A DNA stretch of 64,000 nt from Kappaphycus alvarezii (Eukaryota; Rhodophyta; Florideophyceae; Gigartinales; Solieriaceae), in the NCBI GenBank assembly GCA_002205965.3, contig NADL03000525.1, positions 62,001-126,000 of the forward strand, given 5' to 3'. A program made the translations under genes and the position numbers. Shown one piece after another: positions 36,379-45,974 of this stretch; within the stretch, counting starts at the first letter, position 1, and each line of letters starts with the position of its first letter. The notes under the pieces are model-generated. The model searched no databases. It saw only the letters and a program-made list of their open reading frames with translations, and had not been told where the DNA came from.

Positions 36379-39300
36379 TCAGGACGTGAAAGTCGTGGCA
36401 GTACGATCAGGATGAGAATCCAATTCTTCAATGCGCGGGGTACGCACAACCCACTGCTCAACGGTTCCTGACCAGCGACCAGTGTCCAGCAGCTCCTCCA
36501 GCGCAATACATCGGTTACGCTTTGTAAGACCATCGGCCGGGTTAACGTCGGTACGGATCCAACCAACGTTGCTAATTTCTTGTGCGGCGTAAGCTTCCCT
36601 AGCAGCACGAATGTCAATCATCAACCGTTTTTCAGTTGTCGTTGTGTTCTTGACGATTATCTTGAAAAGAGCTTCCGAATCAGTCAACATGTTGAGCGGA
36701 ATCCGTTGAGAGGTGATACTCTCCAGATCGTGGCGCAAGAGGTACGAATAATCAAATCCATCCGCGAAAGAGTACATCTCGGCTCCCATGCTTGATCTGA
36801 CCACCCTTTTCGATTTGTAACTAGAGAAGTGCATAATGTTGTATCGGTCAGTGTCATCAGTCAGGGTGATCAGGTATCCAAGTTGGGAAGAGTCATCGGG
36901 GTTGTTAGCAAATGAAGCATCTACAAAGGCAACAACCTTCAGCTTATCGCGATGGAGACGGTGTTGGCGAATACCTCGATTGGGAGTCGCGTGAATGCGA
37001 CGAATAATCGAATTGAGGTCGAGAACATCCTGACGACGCCATGATGTCACCGTGACTTGTGCGGCGAAATTAACAGCAGAAGCGATGTCGGGTCTGGTAT
37101 GCGTTAACCACGCTATTTCATGGCGCTTAGATCGAAACTCGGTGAAGCTGCAATCTTTGGGAAGAACTGTAATTTTGCCGGCATAAGTGGATTGATGCAA
37201 GAGGTAGCCATCCTCAAAAGGCTCGATTTCAATTCCTGCAAACGTGAAAGAGTCATACACCCGTGGTTTCGACTCAAATCGGCGTTCCGTGAGCGTGCTG
37301 TCCGACCGAAAACGTTCAGTACCAGCGCTGAGAGAATCATCAACATAGGCTCCAACCAGTCCTACAAGCTCGTCGTGAACGTGTTTGACAAAAAAGGATA
37401 AATCACCAGTAGATGGCTTCATCATCAGATCATGCGTGAGGTGGCGGGAGAATGTCTGGTGCCAGTAATCCCCGGAGTCAGCCAAGCCATATAAAGGCTT
37501 CAGAAGCTTGAGAAGCTGGTCTTTGTTCAGACGAAACTCCTTAGTCGGTCGGACATAAACGTCGCGCATCAGTCGTTGAGAGGATTGCAGGTATGCCTGC
37601 GACACGTCCTGAGACCAAATACGAAATCCGAACACGGCGGCAAGCGCGATCAGAGTGCGGATAGAGCTTTGGCGGAGACTGGTGCTATTGTGTACTAACA
37701 TGTTCTTCTCAGCGTCAGTATGCCCTTGCACGACGAAACGTGCTTTGTACACCTCATTGCCAGTTCCAACATGCTTTATCGACAATACGAATCTCCCACC
37801 GAGGACGTTACCAGCAGGAGGGACGTCCTCTCGACATACGACTTCAAACACACCGCGGTCCATAAGGCCCTGTAATTCCTTCTGTATCGCATCAGAAAAG
37901 GATGCAGAATGACATCTAGGATCGCCAGGGTTGAGGACTTCTGTGATAAAGATCCCATGTACTGCAGGAGTCTGGAACTGGCTAGTAGCAGCAAGCAGCC
38001 GCTGGAGGTCCTTATCACCCCGTTCATGCGGGTCGGGCAGTATGTGAGAGATATTGTAATCAGCGACTTTGTCAGGTCTTAGGACTGAGACCATTTTGCC
38101 CCGAATCTTAGTGACACGATATGGGCCGACGTAGCGCCCAGCGCGACGGCCGCCGCCAGAGGATTCCTCCTTGTAAACCAACACGTTGTCGCCTGGTTGT
38201 ATATCATAGTGGGTAGCGGGAGGTAGTTTAGATTTGAGTGCACGCTGCACTCGCAACTCAGCAGTGATTGTCGCCATCTCACGGCGAGCCAAAGCGAGAG
38301 CCTTCATACGCGCCTTTTGCTGCGGCACGTCTGATGAGCGAACCGGGAAGGATGGGAACATGCCATAAACAAGGTAAGTAGGGACGAGACCCTCGGGACC
38401 CATCGTATCATTGATCCCTTTGACCGCACACCGTAGGGCTACAGCGTCACGCATGTCAGGTAAGGATGTTTTGATGACTTGGTAGACACGACGGAGTGGG
38501 GCGTGATACCGTTCACCAACCCCAATGGCGTTGTGGGCCTCAACCCCAGCCAATTGCAGTTCAATACCATGTAATGATGTTAGCTCCTTCCATTTGGCAG
38601 AGGTAAACACAGAGCCCTGGTCCGTCTTGAGTTTGTTCGGATAACCGACGTACACTGATGCCCATGCAAGGATAAATGCGTCCCATATGGCCTCCGTGGA
38701 CTGATTCTCCAGGAAAACGGCATTCTGGTAGTGTGTGCAACGTCCACAACATGGAGAGCCGGACGATTACCAAGCCAAAAGACGTCTACGGCCACTTCGT
38801 GATTGAAGAGGATTTTGTCAGGCGGCATAGATACACGGAAACGGTATGGGCCCGTGGAATGCGTCTGGCAGCCACGACATTGAGCACTAATCTTCTCGAG
38901 AAGACGGAGGGTATCGGGAGTAGTATCCGAGGGTCTAGCACGCTTCAGGAGTTTGTACAATTTCCGGGAGGAAGGGTGGAAAAAGTGAAGGTGAAGCTTT
39001 CGCAATTCCGATGATGTGAAGAGGACTGCAGAGTTATCAAGTTCGACGAACATGTGACCCAGCTTACGGACAATAGGCAGCGTCCAGCCACCCGATTTGC
39101 AGAGCAAGACGTTGTCGACATTGTCGGCAACAAGCTGAGCCTTGTCCATGAGGTCCAAACCTAATAAAAGTGGAATGTCGGCACCCACAACATCAATATG
39201 TATAGGAAGGAAGCCACCGGAGGGAATTGGAATCCTGAATTGCATAGTACCCAGGCTGTTCCTGTATCCATCCCCGAACTTGAATGTACGATGGGAGGTA

Positions 39301-39620
39301 GTCAAGCGAAATTTGATTCCCAGAGCACGAGCATAGGCTCGCGCCTGCCGTAGGCCACAAACTGAACGTTGTGCCCCGCCATCAAGGCACATGCCAACAA
39401 AAGTCCTGTCATCGTAACGACGAACAGCATTCGTAGCCTTGACATGTAGTGCTTCATAAACAATCCGTTGAGTAAAGCGTGGTACTATACGTTTATGTGC
39501 AATCCGACGACCTTGGACGCGGAGAGCTGGGAATGCGACTGCAGAGAAGCGTCTGTCGGGCGGTTTCTTAGGCCTAATGAACGAAGTTGGACGGCCATTG
39601 CAACTTCGACTTAAAAAACT
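36379..39620 (-). CDS. pol: Unit D pol: protease, integrase, RT, RNase H; one frameshift
   Basis: The frame opens right after a TGA at 39621-39623, nine bases before the end of the gag stop, and runs about 1080 codons to a TGA at 36379-36381. In order: a basic linker; protease with CLDGGAQRSVCG (about 39360-39390) and ADIPLLLGLDLMD; integrase with a zinc finger (LHFFHPSSRKLYKLL, QCRGCQTH) and DDE blocks VAVDVFWLG, KTDQGSVFTS and AIGVGERYHAPLRR; RT with [31 protein letters not shown] and YVDD (37336-37347); RNase H with FVDASFANN, SSMGAEMYS, MLTDSEALF and VNPADGLTKR. One base is missing near 38740 inside integrase (TGCAACG for TGCCAACG). Without it this would be the full replication enzyme set. 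The protease motif is DGG, not D-S/T-G. Confidence 0.9.
39611..39620 (-). promoter_or_regulatory. Gag-pol -1 frameshift site (T6 at gag stop)
   Basis: Read on the - strand, gag ends GAA GTT TTT TAA. In the -1 frame the preceding TGA (39621-39623) closes pol, so pol is open only from AGT TTT TTA AGT. The two frames share just this stretch, so any ribosomal shift must happen here. A P-site tRNA-Phe on TTT can re-pair on TTT one base back while the stop waits. The same sequence occurs in all four units (shift sites near 23651, 28964, 34283, 39611). Mechanism is inferred, not shown. Confidence 0.65.
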
Positions 39621-41236
39621 TCATCTTCAGATGTTTCCGGGGTGGATGACTCAGAGCCCGGTGAGAGAGCGTTAGCCAGCGACGGTGGAGCGCCGCGATC
39701 AAAGTGAGAGGAGCTGTTGATGGCCAGTGAGTGGTAGGTATCGGAGATAGGCCGATCTGGCTCATCAGCGTCCGCGTCGGTATCATCATCACCAGATTCT
39801 TCATTACGGGCAATGAGGGCCTCGTTTAGTTCGGTAGCAAACTCGACCAACGCGTCAGTGAGATTGATCCTAGACGAATTGCGACGACGTTCAAAAAATT
39901 TCGCCTTGTTACGTGCAATGCGTTCGTAGTCAAGCGGCTTCTTACAAGATCGAAGGGTGCAGCCCTTCTCCTCACAATTGAAGCATGAGTATGACGAGGA
40001 CCGAGAATACTTCTCATCGACAGCCACTTGGCCCCAGTGAACCTTCTTACTGCGAGAGTGACGAGATGAAGGCTGTCTTGCAAAACGCCCCTGACCGCTG
40101 AAGTTGATATCGGTTGCAGGGGCAGAGCTGCCATCGTCAACCACGGAAATGTTAGTACCGTTCGACCATCTGTTCGGGCGATCTACTTCAATGGCGGGTG
40201 ACATAGGGTGAGGACCATTTTTAAAACGATTAAACGTTTCAAATTGCTGTTGAGCCCTGCAGAAGGCAATTTTGGCCTGTGGATAACTCAAAACGTGATA
40301 ATCATGTGCACCGGTGACGAAGACAGAAAATTGCCTACCGAGAGTGGCCTTTTGTAAAACCTTCTTCATGTTATCATCGCCTCGAGAGGCGGGAATAGCC
40401 ATCGGTGAAATTCTCTCAATTTCGCGCATAACTTTGTCGAGAGAATGAGCTTCATCCAAGCCTTCATTTTCAAACTGGCTGATATGAAGGGCATCCAATC
40501 GGTCTGACATACGTTGCATCTTATCAGGAGAAGCGAATGTGTCAGCAAACAACCTGCGGATGTTCCCCCAATTCGTCTCTCCTTTGTCCGCTACATGATT
40601 ATAGTAGAACTGTAAAGCATGATCCCGTAGTCCATGATGCAAGTATTCGCCTCTCTGGGACACCGTAGCTTTAACTTCATCACATATCTTTTGGTAACGG
40701 GAAATGAATTGGCACCAATCTTCCTCCATGCCACCAGAAAACATCATGTGCTTACTCTTGTATCTATGAGATATGGCGTTGGCCACCTTGTTCTCATACT
40801 GAGCGTCCGGGTGAGGTGGTGCCCCGGACAATCCTGTACGTGGTGCTTGGGGCATGGGCATAGGATTGAATCCACATCGCCTGCCCTGATCAAATAAAGC
40901 CAATGCAGTCTTCCTGTCTTGCAAATGTTCAGTACCAGGCCATATCGCACATATGACTCTCCTCCCAATCAGTTTCGTAGACTCCACAGTACGTTCACAA
41001 CTGATATTACGACTCTCAAGAAAAACTCTCATTTTTTTGTACAATTCATAATGGATGACTACATCTGGACTGGCAATCAGTGATGGTGCTATTTCTTCAC
41101 GCATTAGCTCCAACAGCTCTTGCCCTCTGTGTTCTTCTGTATCCTGAGCGTATCCTTGAAATATGTCGTACAGTACCCTTTGAGTAGGATTGTGGACCTC
41201 AATGGGTCCCCAAGGATGATCTTCGTTTGACGGCAT
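39611..41236 (-). CDS. gag: Unit D gag, intact, structural protein of the array element
   Basis: 541 codons from ATG (41234-41236) to TAA (39611-39613). The N-terminal half has helix-rich, charged segments typical of capsid (TEEHRGQELLELMREEI, DWCQFISRYQKICDEVK). The knuckle CFNCEEKGCTLRSC is C-x2-C-x4-C-x4-C, with Cys where CCHC has His. A basic patch (RHSRSKKVHWGQV) precedes it. The tail is acidic and serine-rich (ESGDDDTDADADEPDRP). Start chosen at the first ATG, 43 nt from the LTR; an in-frame TTG ten codons upstream is possible. Gag should assemble cytoplasmic particles that hold element RNA and Gag-Pol. Identified by position, knuckle and linkage to pol; no sequence match to a named gag was made. 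Confidence 0.88.
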   Translation of the reverse strand: MPSNEDHPWGPIEVHNPTQRVLYDIFQGYAQDTEEHRGQELLELMREEIAPSLIASPDVVIHYELYKKMRVFLESRNISCERTVESTKLIGRRVICAIWPGTEHLQDRKTALALFDQGRRCGFNPMPMPQAPRTGLSGAPPHPDAQYENKVANAISHRYKSKHMMFSGGMEEDWCQFISRYQKICDEVKATVSQRGEYLHHGLRDHALQFYYNHVADKGETNWGNIRRLFADTFASPDKMQRMSDRLDALHISQFENEGLDEAHSLDKVMREIERISPMAIPASRGDDNMKKVLQKATLGRQFSVFVTGAHDYHVLSYPQAKIAFCRAQQQFETFNRFKNGPHPMSPAIEVDRPNRWSNGTNISVVDDGSSAPATDINFSGQGRFARQPSSRHSRSKKVHWGQVAVDEKYSRSSSYSCFNCEEKGCTLRSCKKPLDYERIARNKAKFFERRRNSSRINLTDALVEFATELNEALIARNEESGDDDTDADADEPDRPISDTYHSLAINSSSHFDRGAPPSLANALSPGSESSTPETSEDEVF

Positions 41237-41279
41237 TTCTGGTAAAGTCAATACCAACCTATGCAACTTGATTCCGGAA
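41237..41279 (-). promoter_or_regulatory. 43-nt leader of unit D (expected primer-binding region)
   Basis: On the - strand the LTR end ...AACGACA is followed by TTCCGGAATCAAGTTGC and then the gag ATG. There is no TGG directly after the LTR, so a standard tRNA 3'-end primer is not obvious. A half-tRNA or internal tRNA primer, as in some Ty1/copia elements, is possible. The same leader is found in all four units. Confidence 0.5.
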
Positions 41280-41696
41280 TGTCGTTGAAATCGGTTGATT
41301 TAGAACACTCTATCAGGATGCTTATCCTGACACTCCAGAGAGTGACGAGTATTGTTAGATGAAGGCAACGGCACAAGTACTCCAAAGAGTCCTGCCAGAT
41401 TGGAGCGTAACCCCGTTCTGTTGCAAAAGTAAAACCTTACCCTTTTACTCAATTGAAGACCTAGAGAATAGACAGCCTAAGTATTCAATGCGGCGGCAAT
41501 GCGGCGAGAGTTAGTCTGATGGTGGGCAGTCAGTTGCATTCTGACTGTCGGTCTATAATTCCAATTGAGTACGTATGGGAAAGCGACGACCTTTCACGGA
41601 AAGAAGGCCATGTATACAGTAAATATTAGTGTCAACATATGACGAAGAAGAATCTTACAGTATGGACATTACAGTTGACTTCCAGTTGCTTTCACA
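41280..41696 (-). repeat. LTR5, 5' LTR of unit D (right end of array)
   Basis: 417 bp and followed by the TSD GACTG. As transcribed (- strand) it holds an AATTATAG TATA-like element (about 41551-41560) and two perfect 7-bp hairpins: TCAGGAT/ATCCTGA with a 4-nt loop (41313-41330) and CAGTCAG/CTGACTG with a 7-nt loop (41527-41547). Transcription of the array would start here or in any of the internal LTRs. Confidence 0.95.
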
Positions 41697-41935
41697 GACT
41701 GCGCGCTACCCATGTCGCCTGGGACCTGAAATGGGCCTGTGTTATTTTTAATGCAAAGATAGGGTCTGAATGAACAAGAATCCGTTCAATGTATTGTACA
41801 GTAGTACACAGAAAACAAATGAGTACCCTGGCGAGCACGGTAAATCATCAGGCAGTAACTCGAGTCCAGTCCGAGCGCTCCATGCATCATGGCGGGACTA
41901 CGGGTTATTTCGGTACAGGGCCTCGCAATACTGTA

Positions 41936-41953
41936 CAGTACAGTACTGTACTG
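41936..41953. repeat. AGTAC-type palindrome, 18 bp perfect
   Basis: CAGTACAGTACTGTACTG is self-complementary over all 18 bases. It belongs to a motif family scattered over the window; see also 13978-14006, 43566-43579 and 46856-46894. Confidence 0.9.
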
Positions 41954-42228
41954 CACTATATATGTACTGTATAATTCCGAGGCCTCTCGCTTGACTTGAC
42001 AAACTGTAAGTTGCATGATTGCATATGAACCGGACGGCGGCCACGGAAGGACGCAAGAAGTTGCGCAAAAATTTGCGTCCTTCATAAAATCCCTGCGATT
42101 CGAAACTCCTGCTGTGAAAAAGGTTTCTTTACTCTCATCTAAAGATCAGAATAATTGTAACACAAGCTGGTAAATCTCTTACCAAAAGTACCAACAGGCG
42201 AGATTCTTGAATTATCATACAATTTGTT

Positions 42229-42699
42229 TCAGCAAAACAACGGGTGGTAAAGGAGGATGCATCCCTCATCACTAGTTTTCAATCGAAGCCCTGGTCTCTG
42301 CTCACAAATTACAGTTGCCAATAACCATAGCACGACTGCTTCATGGCGGCGCTGCATCCGCTCGTGAATAACTGCTGCACGTATGAGAGAATTTAAATCC
42401 TGATCTAGCGTGGAGCAGTATGTCCAGAGCATCAAGGATTCCTGCAAGAACACAACAGGCGCCTTTGCCGACGTGAAATGCCCATAGCCCGCAGTATTTC
42501 CAATAGGCAGCAAAGGACTGTAATGTGCGAGACAAATGACAAGTCTCGATAACCTGGCATGCTGCGGTGAGAATTTCAGATTGAGTACGTGGTCTCTGCG
42601 AATCGGTCCCCAATTCATTTGGATGGAGAGTGTTTTGACATTGCGCCAGGCCCCGCCAGCTGCACTGCTCCCTGGCGTGATACTAATTGCCGACGACAT
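42229..42699 (-). CDS. Hypothetical protein (156 aa), unrecognised
   Basis: ATG at 42697-42699, reading MSSAISITPGSSAAGG and ending in YHPLFC. It has regular alternation of hydrophobic and charged residues, with segments such as LVICLAHYSPLLPIGN and ESLMLWTYCSTLDQDLNSL, that look more protein-like than neighbouring frames. No domain or membrane segment is recognised. No neighbour suggests a role. It could be a last exon or a decayed duplicate of a host gene. The A-rich sequence around 42050-42180 lies downstream on this strand. Confidence is low because there is no homology or promoter evidence. Confidence 0.3.
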   Translation of the reverse strand: MSSAISITPGSSAAGGAWRNVKTLSIQMNWGPIRRDHVLNLKFSPQHARLSRLVICLAHYSPLLPIGNTAGYGHFTSAKAPVVFLQESLMLWTYCSTLDQDLNSLIRAAVIHERMQRRHEAVVLWLLATVICEQRPGLRLKTSDEGCILLYHPLFC

Positions 42700-43565
42700 C
42701 TATCGTTTCCTCTGCTTGACTGACAGTTGAGCACGAGACATTATATTTGTTGTGAGACACTTGAAGTTGATACCTTTCACGAACAGGATGCTGCCCTTAC
42801 ATAGCTTGCAGTAGCATCAGATACACAGTTGCAGAAGGGCTTGGCCTGGCGGAATTGTGAAAAGTAGAGCACAAAGGACTCAATGGCGTGCTGACTGAAT
42901 AGTGATAGTCAACAGTCACGGACATCTGATTAGTACATGTCATGTGCGGCTGTTGAAGTTGGCAATGGGGTTAGTCTTTGCTACTAGCATGCAAGGATGG
43001 GCTGGAGTGCCGTCGATGATTTCTCCGAGCGTCAAGCGAGTGGATAGTGGCATGCGGGCTCGTCATTTACATTGGAACCATTTGGCCGGAATTTGGGACT
43101 TGCGTGTGTGGAATGCGGTGTGCAACGCGGTGCTGACTGCGATGAGCTGGTGGTCTGTAAAGTTTTTCGGGGAAACGTGGTAGGAAGACATGGGAAGAGA
43201 ATGCGGGCGATACCGCGTTGCTACGCGATGCAGCACGGACCTTCCACTTGGGCTGGGTGCGGCAACTGCGATACTGGAAAGCTGTCGGACCTTTCGGTGG
43301 TGTGTGCATCAGTGCGAAATACTGTACTTTTATTCTCATTGAGAACCTGCACCGGTGCAGGGTTTAAAAAAGATTGAATTATAACGCCGAGACTAGTAAT
43401 TTATCGAATAGTGCAGGACCACAGCTTTGTATTATACAGATTGCAAAAATTTCATGTTTTTGGGGCGCTTGGGTTTTTTCCTTTTTTTTTTTTTTCAAAT
43501 CGAGGTTGGGTAAATTATTGTTGCGTGTGACATCGCCTTTATGTGATGTTTGCAGCACCTCGGGG

Positions 43566-43579
43566 GTACAGTACTGTAC
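43566..43579. repeat. AGTAC-type palindrome, 14 bp perfect
   Basis: GTACAGTACTGTAC is self-complementary. Another CAGTACAG/GTACAGTAC pair follows at about 43612-43637. Confidence 0.85.
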
Positions 43580-45703
43580 AGTATAGATACTCAATGAAAT
43601 AAAGTTTCATCAGTACAGTAAGTAACATGTACAGTACTAGCAAGCCCTCCTGGCAAGAATGTTTCTCGTTCTCGTACAGCACATCATACTGCTGTAATGT
43701 TTGCAATTTTTCCGCCGTCAGGTGGCCATCCAGTCCAAGCTCTAATCCAGTGAATCACCACTACACAAGAAAACCTGCAATTCACCATGCATGTCAACTC
43801 TGTGGTCATCAACACTGCGCCGCCACTCGGCTATTGGCCCGCTTAATTGTTGAATGCTCGACGTCAAGAAAATACTTACTTTTGCGCCTCTACACCCCAG
43901 TACTAACTCGCCACCCGAAATGTCTATGCAGACAACCGTGCATTCTTTACGCTCAAGCGCGGCGAAGCGCGTCCGTCAGCAGCCGCGAACATCTGAACCG
44001 TATCCTATCTCAATGCTGCCCGTCAACCTCACCTTCTTCTACATTCACCTTCATCTACTAGATTAGCAAGCATTTCTCTTTAGAGAGGCCTTCAACTATT
44101 TAGTCAACTAATCGTTTCCTTTGCATTTGCTGCAAGTCGACTAATTTCTGTGCATTATGTAACCATTGTAACCAACCAAATTCATCACGTGGAAACAAAA
44201 CACGCGTATTGCCCACCGAAAATACCACTCGCCTCACAGGGACCTGCGACATCTTTTTTCGAGAATTCGCTCAGCTGCCCTTTGGCGAGACAAGCAATCG
44301 CACTCCAGCGTCCGCATTCCACATGTTGCCTCCAGCGCACATCCAGATTCGCATGGTCTGCTTCCAACGATTTCTAACCGGGTCCCTCTCTAAATCGCTG
44401 GAATAGAAACAACGGCCTGATTGTTTTATTTGCGCTGCATGAAAGCGGTCGCCAAGTGCCGCCCAATGCAATGATTTTGGACTCGTATAAAGCAATGACG
44501 TGCAAGTCCGCCCCTTCGGTTACAGTCAGCGGTGCGGTATCAATCTAGGTAATCAAATAAATGTGTGTCTGGTGAGTCAATATCGCGTTATCGTCCGATG
44601 CAACGAATACGACTAAAGTTCGACAGGGCAAGCGGAGGGTAAAGTGGAATGAAAATCAGAGTACGTGGGTTGATTGCGTACTGGCTGAGCGGAGGCGGAT
44701 GTTATGTTTAGGAGAGAGGACGGGGAGATGTCTTAGAGGTGTTATGCGTTTGGAGATGCGGGGCAAGTTAACACATGATGGAAAGGGGGTAGGTAAATGA
44801 TGGGACATGCGTGGAAAGTTCGAATGGAAGTGGACAGGAGGAGGGTCCGAGTCGAGAATGCCATGAAAGTCAATTGTTACAGTAAGTGTGCCAATGATAG
44901 TGGGTGATTCTCATAAATGTTAGAGATGACGAGGAAGGAGCGGCATTGTTGCGGCAGTTGTAGAAGACAGGGCAAGACATCGGTAGAGTCCTGATGGAAT
45001 CCGCTGTTGAATGTTTACTCGAAATTTTGATGATAGTAAAAAAACAGTCAGCATTAACATTTGCAACGAAGCCTTTCTATCAAGTGTGTGTTTAGATTGG
45101 CATATCCGCGCTGACGGCTCGCCACCAGCCACAGCCGCTGTGCCTCGAGGGTTTTTTTCAACCATTCGGGAATGGCGCTGTGTTTCTGGTAATACTTACG
45201 TGCAGGGCACATTGTCCGTCAAGCCAATGCTTTACTGTGGACTACACGAGAGGATTATGACTAGCTGTTGGTGGTTGATGAAGAGGAGTTCCTTCTCTTG
45301 CCAGTAATGCTTCGATGGCTCACGTGGCATCCCACTGTCGTCATTTGTTATCGTTGAAACGGTGTCGTTTTGCAGTCGGTTATAGCGATGTGTTCTAGTT
45401 TCTTTCTTTGTTCGGCGAAGAGACAGTTTGATGTTGCACGTGTACAGACAAGCGTTGTGGTGCATTCTCCACTTGAGATGCAGCTACGTCGCCTGTTCAT
45501 TTTCACTGAAATCTGTCCATTTTGTGAAATTAGGGGTGACAATCCAATCTTGTATGGTGTCAACCTTTGTCCAGCAAAGTAGATGATGGTAACCTTTTTT
45601 CTGTAGCAATGCTGTAGTTGCATTGTTACTTTATGGATTGGGCCTGTTTTGATTTCGGTTCACCTCACTCTGTTTCTCCAAGCCATGGCTCCAGTGGCGC
45701 ACA

Positions 45704-45709
45704 TATAAG
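45704..45709 (+). promoter_or_regulatory. TATA box of the small lysine-rich gene
   Basis: CATATAAGC lies about 130 bp before the ATG at 45834. A start of transcription some 30 bp downstream would give a leader of about 100 nt, rich in C, T and A and free of ATG, which is a normal look for an expressed eukaryotic gene. Confidence 0.5.
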
Positions 45710-45833
45710 CAGGTCGATCTGAGCAATTCTCGGCCTGTCTCCTCACTCGACAAGCAAACCCGCAACTCAACTACTAACCGTCGACCCGACAAGACTCTTT
45801 ACTCTCAACAAATTTTCCTTTGCAATTAACAGA

Positions 45834-45974
45834 ATGTTTGTGCTACTTACTGGTCTCGAAGCCCCTGCCGCGTCGTGCTACTCTCAAGGTCGTCCGGATC
45901 GCAGCTCTGGTTACCCGTCGAAGAAGGTGAAGCTGAAGAAGGGCGACACCAAGAAGACAACGCCCGCCGCCTAA
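45834..45974 (+). CDS. Small lysine-rich protein (46 aa)
   Basis: ATG to TAA, 46 codons. The start reads MFVLLTGLEAPAASCYSQG; the second half is very basic (PSKKVKLKKGDTKKTTPAA). Codons in the basic half end almost only in G or C (AAG for all lysines), unlike the surrounding AT-rich DNA, which suggests selection on a real, well-expressed gene. A TATA box at 45704 and an ATG-free leader support it. PSKKVKLKK resembles a nuclear-localisation or nucleic-acid-binding tail. No family is recognised. It could also be the last exon of a longer spliced gene; no convincing splice acceptor was pinned down. Function unknown. Confidence 0.5.
   Translation: MFVLLTGLEAPAASCYSQGRPDRSSGYPSKKVKLKKGDTKKTTPAA

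Larger units (their letters stand above)
20011..41696 (-). mobile_element. Tandem array of four Ty1/copia retrotransposons sharing five LTRs
   Basis: Five near-identical LTRs at 20011-20426, 25321-25736, 30633-31049, 35952-36368 and 41280-41696 alternate with four internal regions (A 20427-25320, B 25737-30632, C 31050-35951, D 36369-41279), all reading leftward. Repeat period is 5310-5330 bp. Every internal junction is exact: PPT side CTCCGCCC follows TTCACA, and leader side TTCCGGAA precedes the LTR, with no target duplication inside. The only target duplication is GACTG, at 20006-20010 and 41697-41701, outside the block. So the array behaves as one integration that was, or became, four units long. 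Pol order is protease, integrase, RT, RNase H, which defines Ty1/copia. Routes: unequal LTR recombination in place, integration of a concatemer, or misassembly. Confidence 0.95.
41702..45660. other. Gene-poor stretch right of the array
   Basis: It continues the original target DNA. It holds AGTAC palindromes (41936-41953, 43566-43579), a T14 run (43482-43495) and one open frame of uncertain status (42229-42699). The other open frames have no domain, poor codon structure and no supporting signals. Confidence 0.45.

Noticed and set aside
43627-44061. Cys/Ser-rich + strand open frame of 144 codons
   Set aside because: Scattered cysteines without a module pattern, starts in an AGTAC repeat, and overlaps a second equally long frame.
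44920-45623. Several overlapping frames on both strands
   Set aside because: No domain, no promoter signal, similar length on both strands as expected by chance.
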